DNA of 7,600 nt from Pseudanabaenaceae cyanobacterium MP8IB2.15. GTDB taxonomy: Bacteria; Cyanobacteriota; Cyanobacteriia; Pseudanabaenales; Pseudanabaenaceae. Shown here piece by piece: positions 1-6,900 of this stretch (position 1 is the first letter of the stretch; every line of letters starts with the position of its first letter). Under the pieces are notes generated by a model. It did not search any database. It worked only from the letters and a program-made list of their open reading frames with translations, and had not been told where the DNA came from. A program made the translations under genes and the position numbers. The stretch lies in the NCBI GenBank assembly GCA_030248825.1, contig JARCMB010000336.1, forward strand, positions 1-7,600. Direction: 5' to 3'.

Positions 1-108
1 ACACTCGGTTTTTTTGCGATCGTTGCTCTGATCGTCTATGCCCTTTACCTCGGAGTTTTTACCTGCGTCAGCCTACCCAAACAAGGTCGGATTGCTTTTA
101 GAAACTAA
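1..108 (+). CDS. C-terminal end of an unidentified membrane protein (partial)
   Basis: Frame 1 is open from the left edge to a TAA at 106-108, giving 35 residues whose true start lies outside the window. The first 25 or so residues are strongly hydrophobic (FFAIVALIVYALYLGVF is the core) and look like one transmembrane helix. The tail after it is short and basic (KQGRIAFRN), which by the positive-inside tendency would place the C-terminus in the cytoplasm or stroma-like side. I do not recognise the family from so little sequence. The gene points the same way as glnA, but glnA has its own promoter 50 nt downstream of this stop, so the two need not be co-transcribed. No terminator with a T-run is visible between them. 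The call rests on hydrophobic pattern and on an open frame to the window edge, so it is moderate only. Confidence 0.5.
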   Translation, partial: TLGFFAIVALIVYALYLGVFTCVSLPKQGRIAFRN

Positions 109-160
109 TCACTCCAGTTAATTTCGATCGAAGCCATAGATAAACCTCACCATGGTTTCT

Positions 161-174
161 GTATAACAAGCTAC
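161..174 (+). promoter_or_regulatory. NtcA binding site upstream of glnA
   Basis: The sequence GTA-TAACAAGC-TAC matches the consensus GTA-N8-TAC of NtcA, the global nitrogen regulator of cyanobacteria, at all six fixed positions. It lies 22 nt before a TAN3T -10 box, the spacing of class II NtcA-activated promoters, where NtcA replaces the -35 element. NtcA is activated by 2-oxoglutarate, so glnA is predicted to be switched up under nitrogen limitation. The match and spacing are seen directly; activation is inferred from the known regulation of glnA in cyanobacteria. Confidence 0.88.
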
Positions 175-196
175 AAAATACAGTGTCTATGCTGAT

Positions 197-202
197 TACT
201 AT
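197..202 (+). promoter_or_regulatory. glnA -10 box (TACTAT)
   Basis: TACTAT fits the TAN3T form of -10 boxes in NtcA-dependent promoters and is separated from the NtcA site by exactly 22 nt. An overlapping TATAAA at 200-205 is an alternative. Transcription would begin near 209, leaving a leader of about 30 nt before the glnA start, too short for a riboswitch. No TTGACA-like -35 is needed or seen. Confidence 0.75.
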
Positions 203-239
203 AAACTTGCCACAGTAGAACAATTACTAAGGGTGTAGC

Positions 240-1661
240 ATGGCTCAATCGGCACAAGAAGTCCTGCAAATGATTCGTGAGCAGGGTATTAAGATTATCG
301 ATTTGAAATTCATCGATATGCCAGGGATTTGGCAACATTGCTCCTTTTATTACGATCAAATCGATGAAAGCTCATTTATCGAAGGCGTTCCCTTTGACGG
401 CTCCAGCATCAGAGGTTGGAAGGCAATCAACGAATCAGATATGGCAATGGTACCTGACCCCTCCACCGCCTGGATCGACCCTTTTATGGAAGAGCCAACC
501 CTGAGCATGATCTGTAGCATCAAAGATCCACGTTCGGGTCAGCCATACAATCGCTGCCCCCGTGTGATTGCCCAAAACGCGCTCAACTTTCTCAATACCA
601 CTGGCATCGGCGATACAGCCTTCTTTGGGCCAGAAGCTGAATTCTTTCTGTTTGACAGCGTGGAATATGACCAGACGATCAACACTGGTTACTATCAAGT
701 TGACTCATCCGAAGGCTCTTGGAATTCGGGACGATCTGAGCCAGGTGGCAATCTTGGCTACAAGATTCGTGGCAAGCAAGGCTATTTCCCTGTAGCTCCA
801 ACCGATTCATTTCAAGACATCCGCACCGAAATGTTGCTGACAATGGCAGATTGCGGCGTGCCGATCGAAAAGCACCACCATGAAGTCGCTACAGGCGGAC
901 AAGCTGAACTGGGTATCAAGTTTGATACTTTACTTCGATCGGCCGACTTTTTAATGACATATAAATACGTGGTCAAGAATGTTGCCCGCCGCTACGGCAA
1001 AACTGCCACCTTCATGCCGAAACCTTTGTTTGGCGATAACGGTTCGGGTATGCACACTCACCAATCAATCTGGAAAGATGGTCAACCGCTATTTGCAGGA
1101 AATGAGTATGCAAATCTCAGCAAGATGGCACTGTACTACATCGGTGGTTTACTCAAACACGCTCCCGCTCTGCTGGCTCTGACCAACCCCAGCACCAATT
1201 CTTACAAACGTCTTGTGCCTGGATTTGAAGCACCTGTAAACTTGGCATATTCTCAGGGTAATCGTTCTGCTTCCATTCGGATTCCACTTTCGGGTAATAA
1301 TCCCAAAGCCAAGCGGTTAGAATTCCGTTGCCCCGATGCCACTTGTAACCCTTATCTGGCTTTTGCTGCGATGTTGATGGCAGGGATTGACGGCATCAAG
1401 AACCAGATCGATCCTGGCTCACCTCTGGATGTCGATATCTATGAGTTATCACCTGATGAACTAGCCAAGATTCCTTCTACGCCTGCTTCGCTCAAAGAAG
1501 CTCTGGAAAATTTGGAAAAAGATCACGAATTTCTCCTAACTGGTGATGTCTTTACCAAGGACTTCATTCAGACTTGGATTTCTTACAAGCTCTCGAATGA
1601 GGTTTTACCTGTAAGCATTCGTCCTCACCCTTATGAATTTAGCCTCTATTACGATGCCTAG
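240..1661 (+). CDS. glnA: Glutamine synthetase, type I (GlnA)
   Basis: This enzyme makes glutamine from glutamate, ammonium and ATP in the cytoplasm and is the entry point of ammonium assimilation. At 473 residues it has the usual GSI length for a dodecameric enzyme. Visible signatures are the latch FDGSS (52-56), metal ligands in GPEAEF (E132, E134), HHHE (E215) and GGQAELG (E223), the ATP/metal motif GSGMHTHQS (268-276), the substrate arginine region NRSASIRIP (341-349), RLEFRCPD (359-366) and the C-terminal RPHPYEF. Y401 in DIYELSP sits where enterobacterial GS is adenylylated, but cyanobacterial GS is normally controlled by small inactivating proteins (IF7/IF17) instead; no gif gene is visible here. 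The start is firm: an in-frame TAA lies at 228-230, and AAGGG at 229-233 gives a weak ribosome site. An NtcA promoter precedes the gene and a terminator follows it, so it is probably monocistronic. Confidence 0.98.
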   Translation: MAQSAQEVLQMIREQGIKIIDLKFIDMPGIWQHCSFYYDQIDESSFIEGVPFDGSSIRGWKAINESDMAMVPDPSTAWIDPFMEEPTLSMICSIKDPRSGQPYNRCPRVIAQNALNFLNTTGIGDTAFFGPEAEFFLFDSVEYDQTINTGYYQVDSSEGSWNSGRSEPGGNLGYKIRGKQGYFPVAPTDSFQDIRTEMLLTMADCGVPIEKHHHEVATGGQAELGIKFDTLLRSADFLMTYKYVVKNVARRYGKTATFMPKPLFGDNGSGMHTHQSIWKDGQPLFAGNEYANLSKMALYYIGGLLKHAPALLALTNPSTNSYKRLVPGFEAPVNLAYSQGNRSASIRIPLSGNNPKAKRLEFRCPDATCNPYLAFAAMLMAGIDGIKNQIDPGSPLDVDIYELSPDELAKIPSTPASLKEALENLEKDHEFLLTGDVFTKDFIQTWISYKLSNEVLPVSIRPHPYEFSLYYDA

Positions 1662-1697
1662 TTTTGATTAAGTTCTATTAATCCTAAAGGAATATAT

Positions 1698-1722
1698 GAC
1701 CGCTTCTAATGGGCGGTTTTTT
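1698..1722 (+). terminator. Rho-independent terminator of glnA
   Basis: ACCGC at 1699-1703 pairs with GCGGT at 1713-1717, and the stem can extend by G-U pairs on both sides. Six T residues (1717-1722) follow directly. It lies 36 nt after the glnA stop and before the promoter region of the Fur-family gene, so it should separate the two transcripts. Confidence 0.8.
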
Positions 1723-1728
1723 GTTTAG

Positions 1729-1745
1729 GAGAATGTGCTATTCTC
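1729..1745. promoter_or_regulatory. Inverted repeat, candidate operator of the Fur-family gene
   Basis: GAGAAT (1729-1734) and ATTCTC (1740-1745) are perfect inverted 6-mers around the 5-nt spacer GTGCT. The 17-bp palindrome lies 26 nt before the Fur-family start and covers a possible extended -10. Fur and PerR proteins bind AT-rich palindromes of similar size and often repress their own genes, so this is a plausible autoregulatory site. It is not a close match to the classical Fur or PerR box, and it has no T-run, so it is not a terminator. Confidence 0.4.
1736..1744 (+). promoter_or_regulatory. Possible extended -10 promoter of the Fur-family gene
   Basis: TGCTATTCT has the TGN extension followed by TATTCT (four of six bases of TATAAT). 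No good -35 is found 16-18 nt upstream, where the T-run of the glnA terminator lies; extended -10 promoters can lack one. The call is based on motif and position only. Confidence 0.35.
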
Positions 1746-1771
1746 AATAAACCGTCGTTCTTGATAACGCC

Positions 1772-2233
1772 ATGCCTGCTTCTCAAACAACTTACTCACC
1801 TGAGTCTTTAAAAGCAGAACTGAATGCCAAAGGTTGGCGCATGACTCCACAACGAGAAGTCATCTTGACAATATTTCAGAATCTGCCCGAAGGACAACAT
1901 CTTAGTGCTGAAGATCTCCACCATCGGTTGCAAACTCAAGGTGAAAATATTAGCCTTTCTACGATCTATCGCACGGTTAAGTTAATGGCGCGGATGGGAA
2001 TTTTACGCGAACTAGAACTAACTGAAGATCACAAACATTACGAGATCAATCAGCCTCGTCCCCATCATCATCACCATTTGGTCTGTGTTAAAACTAATCG
2101 CGTGATTGAGTTCAAAAGCGATCCGATCCTGACAATCAGCCAAAAAGTTGCTGATAAGTATGGGTTTAAGGTTCTAGACTGCCAGTTAACTATTATTGGG
2201 GTCAGCCCTGAAGGTCAACGATCGATCTTTTAA
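1772..2233 (+). CDS. Fur-family transcriptional repressor (PerR/FurC-like)
   Basis: This is a 153-residue DNA-binding regulator of the Fur superfamily, which senses iron, zinc or peroxide through bound metal. The N-terminal winged helix (about 12-90) carries LKAELNAKGWRMTPQRE and the recognition helix region ISLSTIYRTVKLMARMGIL (60-78). The dimer/metal domain follows, with HKHYE (87-91), PHHHHHLVC (97-105) and VIEF (111-114), which supply the usual regulatory histidines. The structural zinc site is degraded: only C105 remains of the first CxxC (T108 replaces the second), and the C-terminal CPxC is S145-P-E-G148. The only other cysteine is C137. This pattern and the general likeness to cyanobacterial PerR/FurC proteins suggest a peroxide-type sensor rather than Zur, but I cannot settle the subtype. 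The start is the only ATG after an in-frame TAA at 1748-1750; no clear ribosome site is seen. It may be autoregulated through the palindrome at 1729-1745. Confidence 0.9.
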   Translation: MPASQTTYSPESLKAELNAKGWRMTPQREVILTIFQNLPEGQHLSAEDLHHRLQTQGENISLSTIYRTVKLMARMGILRELELTEDHKHYEINQPRPHHHHHLVCVKTNRVIEFKSDPILTISQKVADKYGFKVLDCQLTIIGVSPEGQRSIF

Positions 2234-2258
2234 ATCCTAAATCTTAAATCCTAAATTT
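2231..2258 (+). repeat. Four tandem heptamers (TAAATCC type)
   Basis: Units are TAAATCC, TAAATCT, TAAATCC and TAAATTT, end to end. The first unit supplies the stop codon of the Fur-family gene. Because the unit is 7 nt long, successive units place TAA in all three forward frames. Short tandem heptanucleotide repeats of this kind (STRR sequences) are known from cyanobacterial genomes. Confidence 0.85.
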
Positions 2259-2274
2259 TTGAGCAGATATCTCT

Positions 2275-3156
2275 ATGTGTGCACTTCAGGTCGAGCAAAG
2301 ACAGTATAAGACCTATATTCTGACCGATCCGACAAATCAATCTCGGATCGAGATCTTGCCAGAAAAAGGTGGCATCGTCACAAGTTGGAAAGTCGATGAT
2401 CGAGAGATTTTCTATCTAGATGCAGAACGTCTGACGCATCCAGAGTTAAGCGTTAGAGGTGGTATTCCCATTTTGTTTCCGATCTGTGGCAATTTGCCCG
2501 ATAACGCCTATACGCATAACGGTCAGCCCTATACGCTGAAGCAACATGGCTTTGCTCGCGATCTGCCTTGGCAAGTAGTCGAATCATCCACTTCAGATGC
2601 CGCATCAGACTCAAGCATTACGCTCACGCTTAGTAGTAGCACCGAAACTCTCAAGAGTTATCCATTTGAGTTTGAAGTCGCCTTTACCTATGAATTGCAT
2701 GGTAATGTCCTGACGATTCGCCAGCAATACACAAATCATTCTGCGGTGATGATGCCTTTTGTGTCGGGATTGCATCCTTATTTTTCGATCGAAGACAAAA
2801 GTAAACTACGGTTCGAGATCCCTGCAACCCAATACTGGGATCACAAAGCTCTGGTAAATAAAGCCTACTTCGGTTCCTTTGACTTTGAGCTAGATGAGAT
2901 TGATATCGGATTTAAAGAATTATCTGGTGCTGCTGCGACTGCGATCGATCTCGATCGACAACTCAGAATGACGCTGACTTACGATTCAAGCTATAGTACA
3001 GTCGTCTTTTGGACAGTCAAAGGCAAAGATTTTTACTGCATCGAACCCTGGACTGCGCCGCGTAATGCACTCAATACTGGCGAGCATTTGCTTACTATTC
3101 AACCTGGAGCTACTTTAGAAATGTCTGTGAGCATGACGGCTGACTTCGGCAAGTAA
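2275..3156 (+). CDS. Aldose 1-epimerase family protein (galactose mutarotase-like)
   Basis: This 293-residue protein belongs to the aldose 1-epimerase superfamily, beta-sandwich enzymes that interconvert alpha and beta anomers of free sugars or hexose 6-phosphates in the cytoplasm. Key motifs are all present: RGGIPILFPICG (61-72), QHGFARDLPW (90-99, H91), SGLHPYF (164-170, H167) and CIEPWTAPRNAL (255-266, E257 as the probable catalytic base, R263 nearby). There is no signal peptide. The layout RGG...HGFAR...HPYF...EPW resembles the YeaD/hexose-6-phosphate mutarotase branch and other COG2017 proteins, so the exact sugar is open. The start is fixed: an in-frame TGA lies 15 nt upstream at 2260-2262. 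The gene lies 41 nt after the Fur-family stop with no terminator between, so co-transcription is possible. A serine-rich stretch (104-123) is probably a surface loop and strand. Confidence 0.9.
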   Translation: MCALQVEQRQYKTYILTDPTNQSRIEILPEKGGIVTSWKVDDREIFYLDAERLTHPELSVRGGIPILFPICGNLPDNAYTHNGQPYTLKQHGFARDLPWQVVESSTSDAASDSSITLTLSSSTETLKSYPFEFEVAFTYELHGNVLTIRQQYTNHSAVMMPFVSGLHPYFSIEDKSKLRFEIPATQYWDHKALVNKAYFGSFDFELDEIDIGFKELSGAAATAIDLDRQLRMTLTYDSSYSTVVFWTVKGKDFYCIEPWTAPRNALNTGEHLLTIQPGATLEMSVSMTADFGK

Positions 3157-3176
3157 ATCTCAATTCGGGTAATCTG

Positions 3177-3200
3177 CATTCAATTTCATACATTCAATTT
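3177..3200 (+). repeat. 10-bp direct repeat upstream of the pentapeptide gene
   Basis: CATTCAATTT occurs at 3177-3186 and again at 3191-3200, separated by CATA, a period of 14 nt. It lies in the 89-nt gap before the pentapeptide-repeat gene. A regulatory role is possible from position, but no known factor matches and chance duplication is not excluded. I see no convincing promoter box in the gap. Confidence 0.55.
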
Positions 3201-3245
3201 GATCTGGGCGACTTAGGATAAGGTTATTCGCTGTCAACAGTTTGA

Positions 3246-3929
3246 ATGGATAACGTCGATCTGTTAAATCGCTATCTCAAAGGTGAGCGCAACTTCACCG
3301 ATTTAGTTTTGTCTGGCGAAAATTTTCGAGCAGTAGATCTCAGCCATGCAGATTTTACTGGTTGCGATTTGAGTCGCGCTGAGTTGGGTTTTGCCGACCT
3401 GCGCCATACTTGTTTAGTGAATTGCAATTTGACCGCAGCTTATTTAGGTTCAGCTCAGTTGATTGGCGCAAACTTGACAGGTGCATTTTTAGCAAGAGCC
3501 AGTCTGAATAAGGCAAATTTAGAGCAAGTTAATCTGTCGAGCGTAAATTTGCATCATGCCAGTTTGATCGGCGCAAATTTGAGAGGAGCCAAGCTAGTAG
3601 GAGCATTTTTGATTGGGACAAATTTTTCTGGTGCCGATCTAATAGGTGCAGACTTAACAGGAGCGTGCCTCAGTGAGGCGATGATGATTGGCACAAATCT
3701 GACGCAGGCAAATCTCAACCGCGCTAACTTAAGTAAAGCCAATTTGACCGAAGCTAACCTTAATGACGCTTTTTTACTTAGGACTAACTTGAGTGAGGCA
3801 AATCTGACTGGTACGCAATTGATTGGCGCAAAACTCAGCCAGACTAATCTCACTAAAGCGATCTTGATTAAGTCGATCGATGAAGTGGTTGGCAAAAACG
3901 AGCCAAAGATGTCAGGACAGCGATTGTAG
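3246..3929 (+). CDS. Pentapeptide-repeat protein
   Basis: The 227-residue product starts with a short cap (MDNVDLLNRYLKGERNF) of the kind seen on many cyanobacterial pentapeptide proteins. It then runs through 39 pentads of the A(N/D)LXX type with the central L, F or M at every fifth residue from F17 to L207. The register never breaks, which predicts a right-handed quadrilateral beta-helix of nearly ten coils. A charged tail of about 18 residues follows (IDEVVGKNEP...). There is no signal peptide or membrane segment, so it is probably cytoplasmic. Such proteins are abundant in cyanobacteria and most have no known role; a few mimic DNA and protect gyrase, but nothing here assigns that function. 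The start is fixed by a TGA directly before it in frame (3243-3245). The gene converges on glsF with six bases between the stops. Confidence 0.92.
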   Translation: MDNVDLLNRYLKGERNFTDLVLSGENFRAVDLSHADFTGCDLSRAELGFADLRHTCLVNCNLTAAYLGSAQLIGANLTGAFLARASLNKANLEQVNLSSVNLHHASLIGANLRGAKLVGAFLIGTNFSGADLIGADLTGACLSEAMMIGTNLTQANLNRANLSKANLTEANLNDAFLLRTNLSEANLTGTQLIGAKLSQTNLTKAILIKSIDEVVGKNEPKMSGQRL

Positions 3930-3935
3930 TTGAAG

Positions 3936-6900
3936 TTAAACTGGAGCAGTGACGGCAACTGCATCGGTGGCTTCGGGGCTGTTTGCTTCAGCAGGTGGGA
4001 CGAGTTGCCAGAACTGAGGCAGATAATGTGACCAGTCCGCCAAAATCGCTTTCGCTTTAGGGCTACCTGTTCGATCGAAACTTGACTGGATCAGATCCTT
4101 GAGTTGGCGTTCACCCGCGATCGAACTGACTCGCTGAACTTTGAGCGCTTCTTGGCTCAGTCGTTCTGTAAAGCCACCATCGAGGTCAAGGAAATACGCG
4201 ATCCCGCCTGTCATCCCTGCACCGACATTGCGACCAGTTTTGCCTAAGACCACAACTACGCCGCCCGTCATGTATTCGCAGCAGTGATCGCCAGCCCCCT
4301 CAACCACCGCCAACGCGCCTGAGTTCCTTACACCAAAGCGTTCCCCTGCCTGACCATTGACAAACACAAATCCGCCTGTCGCGCCATATAAGCAGGTGTT
4401 GCCCACGATCACGTTTTCCGCAGGATCGTAGAGATGATCTGCTGGTGGCTGAATGCTAATTTCACCGCCGCGCATCCCTTTGCCCACGAAGTCATTTGCT
4501 TCCCCAATCAAGTCCAAACTCATGCCAGGCAAGTTAAATGCCCCAAAGCTCTGCCCCGCCGCGCCGACAAATTCGAGCTTGAGCTGACTGGCTAAGCCTG
4601 AGTTACCGTATTGTTTGGCGATCGAACCCGCAATTCTGCCACCCACAGTTCGATCGGTGTTGACGATCTTGTAAGACTTGCTCAAATCGATTTGCTTCTC
4701 GATCGCTTTTTGGACTTCGACATCCGCCAAAATCTCGTCATCCAATCCAAAGCCATCATTGTGGGGTTCTGGTGAGTGAGTCAGCCAAGTTCGATCGATC
4801 CTAGTGTCAGGCAGTTGAGTCAGGCAATCGAGGTTGACAGCAGCAAGTTTTGTCAGTTTGACATCAGAACGCTGCACTAATAGATCGGAGCGTCCGATCA
4901 GGTCGAGTAAAGAGGTATATCCCAATTTCGCTAGGATCGATCGAACTTCTTCAGCCACAAAATAGAGGAAATTGACTACTTTTTCAGGCGTGCCAGGGAA
5001 TCGCTTCCGTAGGCTTTCCAATTGAGAGGTCACACCAACAGGACACTTATTTGTATGACAGACCCGCGCCATGATGCAACCCTCGGCAATCATCGCTGCC
5101 GTACCAAAGCCATACTCTTCTCCTCCCATCATCGCCGCGACGATCACATCCCAACCAGTTTTGAAGCCACCATCGACTCGCAACAGAACTCGATCGCGCA
5201 AGTTATTTTCCATCAGCACCGTGTGGACTTCGGTTAAGCCCAATTCCCAAGGTGAACCTGCATGTTTGATCGAGCTTAGGGGTGATGCGCCTGTACCGCC
5301 ATCGTGACCAGAGATTTGGATGATGTCAGCATTAGCTTTGGCAACTCCTGCGGCGATCGTACCGATGCCAATCTCAGCGACGAGTTTGACCGAAACTTTG
5401 GCAACAGGATTGATTTGATGTAGATCGAAAATTAACTGGGCTAAATCTTCGATCGAATAGATATCATGATGAGGTGGAGGGGAGATTAGCGATACACCTG
5501 GTTTGGAATTCCGCAACATCGCAATGTAAGAGCTGATCTTGGGTCCAGGCAACTGTCCCCCTTCACCAGGTTTCGCCCCTTGCGCGATCTTGATTTCCAA
5601 TTGATTAGAGCTAACCAGATAGGCAGGTGTAACGCCAAATCGACCTGAGGCAATCTGTTTGATCGCCGAGTTCGCCGTATCGCCGTTCCGTAATCCTTTG
5701 AGCTGCGGAAATGTTGCCGATAAGCCCGTCGCAGGATCGACATCTTCAATCTTGAGATATCGTATAGGATCTTCGCCACCTTCACCGCAATTGGATTTGC
5801 CGCCAATCCGATTCATCGCGATCGCCAATACCTCATGCGCCTCTTGGCTCAAGGCTCCCAGCGACATTGCCCCTGTACAAAAGCGTTTAAAGATTTCGGT
5901 CACTGACTCAACTTGGTCTAACGGAATGGAAGTTCGATCGCTCTTAAATTCCAATAAATCACGTAGAGCTGTAGGTGGACGATTTTCTAATTGTTGCTTG
6001 TAAACCTCGTAATGATTGTAGCCAGGAGCTTCAGTTCCCACGCCAGACTCTTGATTCCTAAATTCTGCCACGGCTCGATGTAGCGCCTTTGCCATCTCAG
6101 GGCTGTTCATGTGGTATTCGCCACCCGTGCGATATTGCACAAAGCCATAGTTCTCTAGCTTTTTACCCTGAATCTCAGGAAAAGCTTTATGGTGGAAGCC
6201 GATCACCTCTGAAGCAAGGTCAGTCATTTGCATCCCACCGATGCGTGAAGTCGTACCCTTGAAGCAGGTATCAATCACTTCTGAACTAATCCCGATCGCT
6301 TCAAAAATCTGACCACCGTTGTAGCTAGATAGGAGTGAGATTCCCATCTTGGAGAGAATCTTCAACAGACCATCTTCGACCGCTTTGCGAAAACGCGCCT
6401 GGACTTGAGCTAATGTCAAATTCGCAATCTTGCCCTGCTGCATCTGCATCTGGGTTTTGGCTTTACCCCACCACTGTCTGGTCGTTTCAAATGCGAGATA
6501 AGGACAAATCGCACTCGCACCATAACCAATCAAGCAAGCAAAATGATGTGTACTCCAGCACTGGGCAGTTTCCACTACGATCGAAGCTTTCATCCGTAAA
6601 CCTGCGTCAATCAGACGATGATGCACCGCCCCAACCGCTAGCAGGGGTGGCACATAGGCATTTTCAGCATCGAGGGCGCGATCGCTCAAGATCAGAATTT
6701 TTACCCCAGATCGGACAGCTTCAACTGCCGCATCACAGAGGCGCGTAATTGCCTGAGCTAGACCATCAGACCCATGCGCGATCGAAAAAACGATATCCAA
6801 TTTCTGCGTGGCAAATCCCATTTTTTGGAGTTGCTCTAATTCAGATTCGTTGAGCACAGGACTATCAATCTTGATCTGATGCGCGTATTCGGGTTGGATA

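Noticed and set aside
142..158. Hairpin AAACC/GGTTT as terminator of the upstream membrane gene
   Set aside because: The stem is only 5 bp with a 7-nt loop and no T-run follows. It also abuts the NtcA site.
203..239. Glutamine riboswitch (glnA RNA motif) in the glnA leader
   Set aside because: The predicted leader is only about 30 nt, and I see none of the conserved three-stem arrangement of the motif.
3190..3245. Sigma-70 promoter for the pentapeptide gene
   Set aside because: TTGATC (3199-3204) and TAAGGT (3219-3224) are 14 nt apart and match poorly, so I do not call a promoter.
3246..3929. Calling the pentapeptide protein a Qnr/MfpA-type gyrase protector
   Set aside because: The repeat alone does not show this. 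No distinguishing loops are present, and most cyanobacterial pentapeptide proteins have no such role.
3554..3964. 136-residue open frame antisense to the pentapeptide gene
   Set aside because: Its repetitive L/A/K/R-rich product is the mirror of the pentapeptide codons, which rarely give stops on the other strand. It also overlaps the end of glsF.
6335..6748. Plus-strand open frame of 137 residues inside glsF
   Set aside because: It lies wholly within a well-conserved gene on the other strand, has no recognisable domain, and its composition is that of a shadow frame.
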